From: Paradesertivirga sp965650335
Lineage (GTDB): Bacteria; Bacteroidota; Bacteroidia; Sphingobacteriales; Sphingobacteriaceae
Length of the DNA stretch: 64,000 nt
Assembly (NCBI GenBank): GCA_965650335.1
Contig: CBFGOI010000009.1
Span: 1-64,000 of the forward strand
Direction of reading: 5' to 3'
Shown here: piece after piece, positions 8,219 through 16,900 of the stretch
Position numbering within the stretch: position 1 is the first letter of the stretch
How the letters are laid out: every line of letters starts with the position of its first letter
The notes under the pieces: model-generated
The model's input: only the letters and a program-made list of their open reading frames with translations
Told to the model about the DNA's origin: nothing
Databases searched by the model: none
Program-made: the position numbers and the translations under genes

Positions 8219-9586
8219 TTAATTTTTTTCAGTTTTTTTACCGATACTTAAATTAAGCTGACTTACCGAGCGGCGGAGTTCCGCTTCAATTTCAGCTTTG
8301 CGAAGCAAGCCATTAGTAAGTTGCCGCATAGCCTCCAGAACCGGGAGGTATGAAATGTCGCCTCGTTTAAAGGCCAATTGCGAAAGCTGGACGGCTTCCT
8401 GCAAGGCGGGCAAAGTTTTACCGTTCCAGATTTGGTATGACTTTAAGGTTTGTTCATATCTGTCGTACGCGTTTGCCACGTCGAGCGAAATTCGCTGGCG
8501 GATGGCTACATAGTTGAAAGAAGCTTGTTCCATTTCTGCCCTTGCCCGCGCAATTTTCCCCTGGTTACGGTTAAGTACAGGAAGTTCCATTTGTATCCCC
8601 GGATTAAAAGTGTTGGGCAAGAGCTCGCTTCCTCCCTTGCCATCAATATGCTGAAAGTTTAAGGTTGCCATAAAGTTTAGTATCCGCGAACGTTCCCAGC
8701 CGAGGCGGTTAGCGCCAGACGTTATTGCCAGGGCCGCCGACTGCAATTCTGGCTGATTTTCAAAAGCAAGCCTGAGGTATTCGTCCTTCGACACCTTTTG
8801 ATTTATAAAGTCTGTCTTTGAGAGGACATACGTTAACGTGGTGTCGGGCGAATACCCCAGTAGTGTGTTTAGACGGTGGGCGAAAAGTATAGTATCAAGG
8901 CTTGCTTTGTTGTATTCATCTATGGCCGCTGCACTATCGGCGCGGGTGGTTAGTGTTTCCAGTTCACTGATATCCCCCAGGCGGAAGCGAACATTTGACA
9001 GAACTTGTATTTCTTTTCGTATTAGGGCGGTTTGGTTTAATATCGCGGCCCGTTCTTTGGCCCATTGCAAATCAGCGAAAGAAGTTTGAACGTCGCGAAT
9101 TAAGGTATAGCCGCGCTGGAGCATATTTTGAGCGGTACGTTCTATTTCGGTGTGCGCAAGTGCTATTCGCTTCGGTCGCTGCCATAAAAAGTCGAGCCCA
9201 AAATTGATATATCCCGATACATTTATTCCGCCGGAAGGCAAAAGATACCGCAGGAGCGGATTTGATACCATACCGGCATCGGTTAAATCTGCCTGTGCAA
9301 TGGTGATGCTGGCTAAGTCGGCTTGATACTGAGGATTGTTGAAGAGCGCCAGAGAAATTGCCTCCTCTTCTATAATCCCATCATTCATTTGAACTTTTGG
9401 AGGAAGGAGACTAAGGCCTGGTTTTACTTCCTTGGCTAACTCATAACCAAACTGTTGTTTAATTTTTTCGCTTACAGTATTCCGGGAAACTTTCGATCGA
9501 GTAGAACAAGAACTCAACCCTACAAGACAGATAAATCCTGTAACTTTACCGCACAAACTTATAAATGTGGAAGCTTTTAGCTGCAT
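8219..9586 (-). CDS. TolC-family outer-membrane efflux channel (module 1)
   Basis: The protein has 455 residues. The N-terminal signal ends in a lipobox (LVGLSSC), as usual for CusC/OprM-type channels. Two OEP repeats follow. In each, long amphipathic helices with heptad-like Ala/Gln/Leu patterns flank short strands: AEEEAISLALFNNPQYQADL opens the first repeat and LAFENQPELQSAALAI the second. It is the first gene of module 1 and is preceded by a 140-base gap containing the 9609-9625 direct repeat, so the operon promoter should lie there. It is distantly paralogous to the channel at 24090. Confidence 0.92.
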   Translation of the reverse strand: MQLKASTFISLCGKVTGFICLVGLSSCSTRSKVSRNTVSEKIKQQFGYELAKEVKPGLSLLPPKVQMNDGIIEEEAISLALFNNPQYQADLASITIAQADLTDAGMVSNPLLRYLLPSGGINVSGYINFGLDFLWQRPKRIALAHTEIERTAQNMLQRGYTLIRDVQTSFADLQWAKERAAILNQTALIRKEIQVLSNVRFRLGDISELETLTTRADSAAAIDEYNKASLDTILFAHRLNTLLGYSPDTTLTYVLSKTDFINQKVSKDEYLRLAFENQPELQSAALAITSGANRLGWERSRILNFMATLNFQHIDGKGGSELLPNTFNPGIQMELPVLNRNQGKIARARAEMEQASFNYVAIRQRISLDVANAYDRYEQTLKSYQIWNGKTLPALQEAVQLSQLAFKRGDISYLPVLEAMRQLTNGLLRKAEIEAELRRSVSQLNLSIGKKTEKN

Positions 9587-9608
9587 TTAGCTAATGTAGA
9601 CATGAAAT

Positions 9609-9625
9609 CTCAAGCAAATCTTAAG
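9609..9625 (-). promoter_or_regulatory. PmrA-box-like direct repeat upstream of module 1
   Basis: Read on the minus strand, CTTAAG, five bases (ATTTG) and CTTGAG form a direct repeat with an 11-bp period, about 23 bases before the channel start codon. This matches the layout of OmpR-family sites, and of the PmrA box in particular (CTTAAG-N5-CTTAAG). The CTTAAGATTTGCTTGAG string closely resembles CTTAAGATTGCTTAAAG at 23623-23639 in module 2. Binding by the module regulators is an inference. Confidence 0.5.
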
Positions 9626-9726
9626 TTATAAGTTTTAGAAAAAGTCGGGTATGAATTTGCTGGAAACTTTAGCAAATCCCAGAAGTGACTAGTACGTATT
9701 AAGACTTTATATCAGAGAGATGAAAC

Positions 9727-11688
9727 CTAATTTGGACTTCTTAATTTCCCGTTTTTAAATAAGAAATATGCCGTCTGATAATAAGCTATCGCTTGTTCTA
9801 CTAAAGTTTTAGGCAAACTAGTCGGAGTTTGCAAATTCTGGCTTTTATTATATAAATACGTTTCTACCTTTTTCTGCGGAGATAGGATAACCAGGCTATC
9901 CTGTTTCATGTAAGCTAATTTTTGATATGTCCCGAGTACTATTCTGGGAGAATAGCTTGTTGATAAGACATTTTTCCCGAACAAATTACTTCGGTATTGC
10001 CATCCAAGAATATTAAATAAAGTTGGATACAAATCTATTTGAGAACACATCTTATCAATTTTACCATTGTTTCCCTGCGGTAGATTATAAATCATACAAG
10101 GTATATGATATTTAGAAATATCTATTTCGTTTTTACCTGCACTACTTGCACAATGGTCTGCAACGAAGATTATCACAGTATTCTTGAACCATGGTTTTGT
10201 CTTGATCTTTCGTAAAAAATCTCCAATGGCGTAATCGGTATACTTTACTGCACCTTCTCGTCCTGATCCGGAGGGTATATCAACAGCACCTGATGGATAT
10301 GTAAACGGACGATGATTGGAAGTGGTCATTACAAAATTGTAAAATGGCTTACCCTTGGCGAAACTTCTATCTACGTTGTCGATTACAGCATTATATAAAT
10401 CGCCGTCGCAAATACCCCAGGCATTTTCAAAAGTCACTTGCTTGTCCGAAATAATTGTGCGATGTGTTTTATAATTATCTCCTACGCTTATATTTCTTCC
10501 CCTATCAATAATATTGAACCCATTTGAGCTGAAATATTGGTTCATGTTGTCGAAATAGCCATCCCCGCCATAAAAGAAGGATGTGCTATATCCTTTCTGT
10601 CTGAATATCTCTCCGATAGTTGACAAGTTTTCATTGTGAGGTCTTCTGACGATACTATTACCCGGTGTAGGTGGTACTGCTAAACTTAGTGCTTCCATAC
10701 CTCGAACTGTTCTGGTACCGGTTGCATACATGTTAGTAAAGAGAAGGCTTTTCTCTGCAATTGAGTCAAGAACTGGAGTAAGGTTTTGAGTATTTCCAAA
10801 ATGTGACATGAAATCTGCACTGAAACTTTCTATCGTTATCATGATTACGTTAGGCATCTGAGAATTTTCAGCCCGCGACACTGTTCTCAAAATGGATTCT
10901 CCATTTTCAATAAATGATGATTCAGGTTCCTTTAACTCTTCCCTTATTAGTGAAAAAGCTGTCTTATTATCTAATAGAGCATAGAATTGCTGATAATTCA
11001 ATTCGTTGTTCTTAAAAGCAGCGAAGAAGGAATAAGTACCTGCCTTTGACAATTCATTTTGATACCGGTTAGGAGAACTTTCTGCCCAATCATTTTTTAC
11101 TGAAATGATATATATAGCCCCAAGAGACCAGAGTACGCCGGTAAAGACCAGGCGATGCTTAAATGAGGTTCTGGAATTAAAGCTTTTAGAGAATGCACCA
11201 AATTTTCTAAATAGAATGATGACTATCAGAGTAACCAGTAAGACATAGCTAATTAAGATAGGAAGAGGGTACGACTCATTGATATTATTAATTACCTCGA
11301 AAGTATAAATCAGATAATCAACAGCAATAAAATTAAATCGGCTCTCAAATTCCTGCCAAAAGGTGAGTTCAGCAAAAAATGAAAACAGACTTATTAAAAC
11401 CATTAAGGATATTATCACATAGTTGACTATGTAGTTAAATTTTGATTTTAATAGCTTTCCGGGCAATAAAAGGAGATATAACGAATATGGAATAGTATAG
11501 AAGACAGCTACACCTACATCAAAAATAAAACCCTTTATAAAGAGGACGAAGCAAGGGAAAAAACTAATATCTGCTTTAGAAAATGAAAATACTGTGAGTA
11601 ATGCCCGGACTATGAAGGAAATTACTATAAAGTAAACGATAAAGGCACAAAGAGCACTGTACCTGCTTCTCGGAAATTGTTTTATCAT
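9727..11688 (-). CDS. LtaS-like membrane sulfatase-fold phosphotransferase
   Basis: The protein has 653 residues. Five hydrophobic helices occupy about residues 10-200, followed by a periplasmic alkaline-phosphatase/sulfatase-fold domain (about 275-620). Family motifs are MITIESFSADF (metal-binding E287), the nucleophile region ATGTRTVRGMEAL (candidate T325 or T327), and FVADHCASSAGK with the Asp-His metal ligands. The LtaS/OpgB/EptA superfamily transfers phosphoglycerol or phosphoethanolamine from phospholipids to glycolipids, glycans or lipid A. A Gram-negative Bacteroidota has no teichoic acid, so the acceptor is unknown; lipid A or periplasmic glycan is plausible. The gene is monocistronic, lying upstream of module 1 in the same direction. 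Confidence 0.87.
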   Translation of the reverse strand: MIKQFPRSRYSALCAFIVYFIVISFIVRALLTVFSFSKADISFFPCFVLFIKGFIFDVGVAVFYTIPYSLYLLLLPGKLLKSKFNYIVNYVIISLMVLISLFSFFAELTFWQEFESRFNFIAVDYLIYTFEVINNINESYPLPILISYVLLVTLIVIILFRKFGAFSKSFNSRTSFKHRLVFTGVLWSLGAIYIISVKNDWAESSPNRYQNELSKAGTYSFFAAFKNNELNYQQFYALLDNKTAFSLIREELKEPESSFIENGESILRTVSRAENSQMPNVIMITIESFSADFMSHFGNTQNLTPVLDSIAEKSLLFTNMYATGTRTVRGMEALSLAVPPTPGNSIVRRPHNENLSTIGEIFRQKGYSTSFFYGGDGYFDNMNQYFSSNGFNIIDRGRNISVGDNYKTHRTIISDKQVTFENAWGICDGDLYNAVIDNVDRSFAKGKPFYNFVMTTSNHRPFTYPSGAVDIPSGSGREGAVKYTDYAIGDFLRKIKTKPWFKNTVIIFVADHCASSAGKNEIDISKYHIPCMIYNLPQGNNGKIDKMCSQIDLYPTLFNILGWQYRSNLFGKNVLSTSYSPRIVLGTYQKLAYMKQDSLVILSPQKKVETYLYNKSQNLQTPTSLPKTLVEQAIAYYQTAYFLFKNGKLRSPN

Positions 11689-11752
11689 TAACGTTTAAAT
11701 TCGATTGACTACTACGCAAAATTAAGGTTTCAGGGCTAGAGTTACGCATTGC

Positions 11753-14296
11753 TTAAAACCTTTGGCGCAAAGCAATTGATGGTTGCAGCCCTTCATCGGA
11801 GTATCCCGCGACAGCTCTAATGAAAAGGCGATTAAACGGAGCGATAAATATACCAGCCCCATATCCCTGATGAATGGTGGCGGATTTTTCATGTTTCACC
11901 CAAACTCTGCCAGCGTCATAGAATCCGATTAACCCGACTTTACCCGGCAGAACATAATGAAGGAAGTTTGGAAGTGTAATGCGGGCTTCAAAATTATTAT
12001 AAGCGAGATGGTCTCCGGCAAAACGAAATTTTCTGTAGCCTAGTAAATTATCCTGGCTGCCTAAAAATGCGCTTTGATAAAACGTAGTTTGGCCAAAGGT
12101 TAAACCTCCGCCCATACGGTTTGCAAAAACAACCCTGCCTTTATAAAAGGATTTGTACAAAGATAGCTGAGGGAAAACTTGCGCATAATCTTCTGAGTAT
12201 TTGTTTAACCCTTCAAAGCCCTGAATCTTAAGAGTGAAGTTAAGCCCTTTCGAAGGAAGGATTTTGTTATCACGGAGATCCCAGCTTAAATTGAAATTTA
12301 AGCCTGCATGGGATTTATCCTCTGATAAATTTTCGAATTGGCTGGTTATTACCGGATCATTAATGAACCGTCCCAGGTTGTCCCTGGTGCTAAATCTGAA
12401 ATACTGAAATGACGGGCCGGCAGATACAGATAGCGTTTTACTGGTATTGAAACGCAATTTCGGATCTAACTGAAGATAGGAATACTTAACTCAATAAAAC
12501 GTTCTAAAATCTCCCGTTTGATCAAAATCCGTTTCATTTCCTCGGCCGAAGAAATTTAGAATATTTCCCTTAAAGTCGCTGAAGCCGTTAATCGTTAGAT
12601 CTGTGTTTTTTAAAACCGATATCCATTCGGCGTTATATTGAAGCAAAAAAGACGTAGAGTTAAAGTTTTTAAGAACAGAAAACTTCTGCATGCTTCCATA
12701 GGGTTCTTTACGAAAACCTTCTTTGGTTATTTTATATCCCAAACCTAAAAATATTCCATCTACCGAGCGAAGATCAACCGTAGGAGCAATGCCCGTAGAA
12801 TTGGTATATAGATTGGTGAAAACCTTTTTGGTGTTAAGTGTATCGTTTGAAGAATGTAAAGCAAAGTGCCTTCCGTTATCAATAAATTTATCATTGTCCC
12901 GGTTCTCATAAACATCAACTTTGCCTTTAAATGCGATTACCTCATAGGTTTTTTGACCCTCGCCACCAACAATTCTAATTTTGATTTTAGTTGTCGGGAC
13001 ATTGATTTTAAACACATCATTACCTTTTCCCGTAAAGAAACGCAGTTCCCTTGTTATATCTGGTTGGAAAGTATTCGAAAAGAGATTTTGATCCTTATTG
13101 CCTGATTTAGAAAGCTTGTAAATATTAACAACCATTCTTCCTTTTTCATCCTCCGTCATCTCTACCAATTCAGTTTTGTCCGAAGTGCGAATGTCCGTAA
13201 CAGAATATAGGAAACGATAGTATTTGTCCATCGCACCAACCATATTGTCACGGCGACTTTTCAGTGTATTGAATATCAACTCCTTTCTGATTGATTTAGA
13301 GGACTCGGGCAGCTTGTTGACGGCATCCATTATAATTCTGTCTGGCAAAGCTTTGACGAAATTATTCGTCATCTGCATCCATTCCTCATAAGTATATTGA
13401 TTCAGAAACTGTTGATTCAGTTTTCGTCCATTGATAAAGAAAGCATTTACATCCTTATAATTAGGATTGAAGCCTTCAAGAAAGGATAGCAGACTTGTGC
13501 TTGCAACAGCTTTAGGCAATAAACCCTCATTGACATAAAGAACTTGATCCCTATCTCTCGGAACGACTAAATATTTTTTGCCATCACCTTTTTGCAGGTC
13601 TGCCCATCTCCATTGATCTTCATGTCTGCCCCAGTCTGCAATTAAAAGGTCAAGTAGCCGCGCTCTAAAGAAAACTGAGGAGTCAATCTTATTGTCGTTA
13701 TCTTCATCCAGTTTGCCCAGCATTTTTATAGTGTTATCCGAATCACCTTCAGGTTCACGTAACTCCAATAAGCAAACTGTGCCTTCAAATTCTTCTGCAT
13801 ACTGACCTAACGCTTTATCCGTACCTACTATTCCTATTATTGGATTAGTATGAGGAACTTTTACAGCTTTGGCTAAAACAGGAACAATCAATGCGGAATA
13901 AGGGTGTTGTGCAGAAAAATTATCGTCCACCCACTTCTCATAAGCTGAGCCGTGAATAACCTCAGGAGCCAAACCTTTTGAATACTTTTCTACACTTCGC
14001 AAAATCCACTCAACTCCAGCTTTGTCTTTAAGGCGTAAAGAATGAGATTGGTGGCCGCCACCCAATTCAGTGGGCATTAATCCAGTTGAAATTTCGGAAA
14101 TCTTGATAATGGGTAATTTGGTGTTAGCCGCCCACTCCTTACGATAATTTTCTCCAAAAAGCTTTTTGTGAATGCTCGAAACATCATTATAAGAAGGGTG
14201 AAGACGAACCTCAGAGCTGTCTTTAATTTGAAGTGTTTGCGCAGACAAAGCAATGGTGGCATTCACAAATAGGACGACAAAAAGTACTTTAATCAT
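11753..14296 (-). pseudogene. BamA/TamA-like outer-membrane protein with kinase-like N-terminal domain, interrupted by in-frame TGA
   Basis: Two pieces, 14296-12491 (601 codons) and 12490-11753, lie in the same reading frame and are separated only by a TGA at 12491-12493. The sequence continues without a shift (GDFRTFY-stop-VKYSYLQLDPKLRFNTSK), giving 847 codons in all. The N-terminus has a signal peptide ending LSAQ. A domain of about 300 residues carries GGGHQS (79-84), DWGRHEDQW (D221, H225) and PRDRDQ (D248, D250). The C-terminal part is a D15/surface-antigen-type beta-barrel ending in Phe (ALRQRF), as expected for outer-membrane insertion. A C-to-T change from CGA (Arg) would create the TGA. 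Either the gene is inactivated by one mutation, the base is a sequencing error, or the stop is read through. Homologous barrel proteins are continuous, so a truncated product would lack most of its barrel. Confidence 0.85.
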
Positions 14297-14340
14297 ATGG
14301 CGTTATTTGTTGGCTTTAAATTGACCTGATATGGCTTTTG

Positions 14341-15315
14341 TTAATTATCGGGCTTGTATGTTAGCGTCGGCAAAACAACTCCGTTGTTATACTGGAAATT
14401 AAATGAGACTTTTTTCTTTTTTACTCCCTCTTCTCTTTGAACTTTAGCATAGCGATGGTAATTATTGACTACTTGCCTGCCACTAAGATGCCCTAATGCG
14501 GCTCCCACAAATACGTCTGTAAACCAGTGTCTGTTTTCAGTAATCCGACTGATGCCGATTAAACTTGCTGCTGTGTAGGATATAATTGGAATTAACGGTT
14601 TATCTCGATATTCCATCGCATAAACGGTAGCAGCGGAAAATGCGACAGTGGTATGTCCAGATGGAAATGAGCTGTTCAGCTTTTTCCCATTCTTATCTTT
14701 TCCCACATTTGAAAATGGTCCGTGAAAGGTCGGCTCAGCATCAATCCTGTCGACACTATAAGAAGAAGGCCTTTCTCTTCCTGACAATGTTTTAAATATA
14801 TAACTCATAGCTGCGCTAGTAAGGTAGGCTTGACTGGCTAAAAAAGTAGTGGTCTTGACCTTCTCATTATTAAAAGCAAACCCATAAGCACCGATTGCAC
14901 CTAATGAGATGGCTTCATATATCCCACCTGTATTAGTGATTCCTTTACTTATATTGGCCAGTGCCTTATTATCAGTTCTTAACTTTAAAGCCTGTTTTTG
15001 AATTGGTTCGTCTGCCAGGATCAGTATACCTGTCACTGCTGCAAAGGCCCCAAATCGTGCCCATCCCTTAGCTCCGGTATGAAGAGGAGCTGTAAGTTGT
15101 TGTTTAAAATCACTGCCCAGCAAAATGAAATAAGTTGAACCTGTAATTTGGGTTCTGTTATTATAGGCTTGTGGCTTGATGTTATTATCTTGCTTGCCTG
15201 CAGCATCGGTTTTCTTATTTAAGCTATCAAGCTTTTGAACCAAAGAATCAGTTTTCTGAGCCATCGTGAAGATTGGAATTGAGACCAGTGTTATTAAAAA
15301 AAGCTTCAGTTTCAT
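14341..15315 (-). CDS. PAP2-family membrane-associated phosphatase with signal peptide
   Basis: About 324 residues from the ATG at 15315, which begins a clear signal peptide (MKLKLFLITLVSIPIFTMAQ). The frame stays open to 15354, but the extra N-terminus is charged. The PAP2 signature is complete: a GRERPSSYS-type K-x6-RP motif, SSFPSGHTTVAFS, and SRITENRHWFTDVFVGAALG. The active site faces the periplasm. In Gram-negatives such enzymes dephosphorylate undecaprenyl pyrophosphate, phosphatidylglycerophosphate or lipid A. Loss of lipid A phosphate gives cationic-peptide resistance in Bacteroidetes (LpxF). It is divergent from a second PAP2 gene across a gap holding the 15391-15407 direct repeat. 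The exact substrate is not deducible. Confidence 0.88.
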   Translation of the reverse strand: MKLKLFLITLVSIPIFTMAQKTDSLVQKLDSLNKKTDAAGKQDNNIKPQAYNNRTQITGSTYFILLGSDFKQQLTAPLHTGAKGWARFGAFAAVTGILILADEPIQKQALKLRTDNKALANISKGITNTGGIYEAISLGAIGAYGFAFNNEKVKTTTFLASQAYLTSAAMSYIFKTLSGRERPSSYSVDRIDAEPTFHGPFSNVGKDKNGKKLNSSFPSGHTTVAFSAATVYAMEYRDKPLIPIISYTAASLIGISRITENRHWFTDVFVGAALGHLSGRQVVNNYHRYAKVQREEGVKKKKVSFNFQYNNGVVLPTLTYKPDN

Positions 15316-15390
15316 AGGATGATAGTGTTGTTTTCGATCTAAATGTTTAAACAATAAAAAATGTTTGAACCGCTATACTACCGAAGTATT

Positions 15391-15435
15391 CTGAAGAGAA
15401 TCTGAAGATCGATGGTTAACTTCAGAATTTCTACA
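15391..15435. promoter_or_regulatory. Candidate operator between divergent PAP2 genes
   Basis: CTGAAG (15391-15396) is repeated as CTGAAG (15402-15407) with an 11-bp period. An inverted copy, CTTCAG, follows at 15420-15425. It overlaps a 13-mer (CAGAATTTCTACA, 15423-15435) found identically at 21621-21633 upstream of the module 2 regulator. The location and the repeat spacing suggest binding of an OmpR-family regulator to a bidirectional promoter. Confidence 0.5.
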
Positions 15436-15472
15436 AGATCGAGTCATAATTTTAATGATTATCGATTCTAGA

Positions 15473-16237
15473 ATGAGGAAAGTATTAATTGCTCTATTGT
15501 GTTGGGTTAATATAAATTGCTATGCTTCCTCGCTAGATTCAGCAAAAGTCGACTCACTACCTGTTGTAACTTCTTTCCGAAAAATCAGCGCTAAGAAAAT
15601 CAGGCCATATATTACTCCGGGAATTCTTATGGGATACGGTTTTATGTCGCTCGATAATAAATCTATCCAATTTGCTGATAGCGAGATTAAACACGAGATA
15701 TTGGAAAGCTTTCAAGGGTTTTCAACCAGGATTGACGATAAGTTGCAATATCTTCCGGCGGCAGGTGTTTTCGCTTTGAATTTAGCAGGTGTCAAAAGCA
15801 AGAATCATTTTGTTGATCGCTCCATAATGTATTTTATTTCACTCACGCTAATGGGGCATACTGTTGACTATTTGAAAGATAAAACGCATAAAATTCGTCC
15901 GTCTGGTGGAGACAACCGGTCATTTCCGTCTGGTCATACCGCTACCGCCTTCGTCGCTGCGGAATTTATGCGTCAGGAATACAAAGATATCTCACCGTGG
16001 TATGGTTATGCTGGCTATTCCGTGGCTGCTGCTACTGGCGCTATCAGAATGTTTAAGAATGCACATTGGTTTAGCGATGTTCTGGCCGGCGCAGGCATAG
16101 GTATACTTAGTACAAAGATTACCTATATTGGATACCCCTGGATAAAAAAAATCTTAAGACACTCTCAACAGGATATTCGACTAATTCCGATATATCAAAA
16201 TGGCAAGGTTGGCTTTTCATTCCGGCAGCCACTTTAA
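15473..16237 (+). CDS. PAP2-family phosphatase
   Basis: About 254 residues from the ATG at 15473, which starts a signal peptide (MRKVLIALLCWVNINCYASS); an ATG six codons earlier is in frame. PAP2 motifs are KTHKIRPSG, NRSFPSGHTATAF and MFKNAHWFSDVLAGAGIG, so all three catalytic blocks are present. A periplasmic or outer-membrane-associated lipid phosphatase role is likely, as for its divergent neighbour. The stop codon lies only four bases from the end of the convergent HD-domain gene, with no room for a terminator, so the 3' ends of the two transcripts probably overlap. Confidence 0.87.
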   Translation: MRKVLIALLCWVNINCYASSLDSAKVDSLPVVTSFRKISAKKIRPYITPGILMGYGFMSLDNKSIQFADSEIKHEILESFQGFSTRIDDKLQYLPAAGVFALNLAGVKSKNHFVDRSIMYFISLTLMGHTVDYLKDKTHKIRPSGGDNRSFPSGHTATAFVAAEFMRQEYKDISPWYGYAGYSVAAATGAIRMFKNAHWFSDVLAGAGIGILSTKITYIGYPWIKKILRHSQQDIRLIPIYQNGKVGFSFRQPL

Positions 16238-16241
16238 AATA

Positions 16242-16835
16242 CTAATCGCAAGGAAAGATTTTAAGTTTTTCGAGATTGAGGTCTTTCAGTTCTTGCAAAA
16301 TGGTACGTCCGTAGTGAGTGAAATACGTATGTTCTGATAGCATTGAACAATTTTCTTCATTCCAATCCATATCCGAATAACTTTTATTTAGATAGCAACT
16401 CCATTCCACTCTTAACTTATCAGCAATCAGTCGGTAGTCAGAAAACGTTAGGTGCATGAAATCTGCGTCGCATAATACTTGCTCTAATAAATTCTGTGGA
16501 GTCTGTGGATATTTAGTAGCTTCAATACACCCGATAATTTGCTGGATACGGGCCTGTGGAAAGCTAAACTTTGACAAAAATATTTTTGCAATCCGAATAC
16601 TTTCTTCTTCATGGCCTTTATATAAATGAAGGTAGCCGGTATCGTGGAGCCATGCTGCAATTTCAACTGTTTCCTGATCTTCTGCAGACAGTTCAGTTCG
16701 AACACCTATTTCTCTCACACCGTTTACAACATCTAGTGTGTGATCCAGATTATGAAACGTTAAGGTGATGGGTAACTTATCTTTTAACAGATAGACCACA
16801 TATGCTGATACTTCTGATAATATTTCTGATTGCAT
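16242..16835 (-). CDS. HD-domain protein (predicted metal-dependent phosphohydrolase)
   Basis: About 197 residues from the ATG at 16835 (MQSEILSEVSAYVV). The frame remains open to 16901, where it would touch the stop of the receptor gene. HD-superfamily metal ligands are visible in order: H in FHNLDHTLDVV, the HD doublet in AAWLHDTGYLH, His in GHEEESIRIA, and D in LCDADFMHL. It is cytoplasmic. The substrate is unknown; such proteins hydrolyse nucleotides, cyclic nucleotides or phosphate esters. It is downstream of the outer-membrane receptor gene in the same direction (65-base gap) and may be cotranscribed. Confidence 0.8.
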   Translation of the reverse strand: MQSEILSEVSAYVVYLLKDKLPITLTFHNLDHTLDVVNGVREIGVRTELSAEDQETVEIAAWLHDTGYLHLYKGHEEESIRIAKIFLSKFSFPQARIQQIIGCIEATKYPQTPQNLLEQVLCDADFMHLTFSDYRLIADKLRVEWSCYLNKSYSDMDWNEENCSMLSEHTYFTHYGRTILQELKDLNLEKLKIFPCD

Positions 16836-16900
16836 GATACTGGCAGTCTTGCAAATTAAATTTAAATTCTGTGGAGAAGTTGAAGTAAATCTGCCATACA

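Noticed and set aside
12457..12493. Frameshift or independent second gene (TTG start at 12457) for the barrel part
   Set aside because: The sequence between the TGA and the TTG continues in the same frame with family-like residues (VKYSYLQLDPK), so a nonsense change explains it better than a separate gene.
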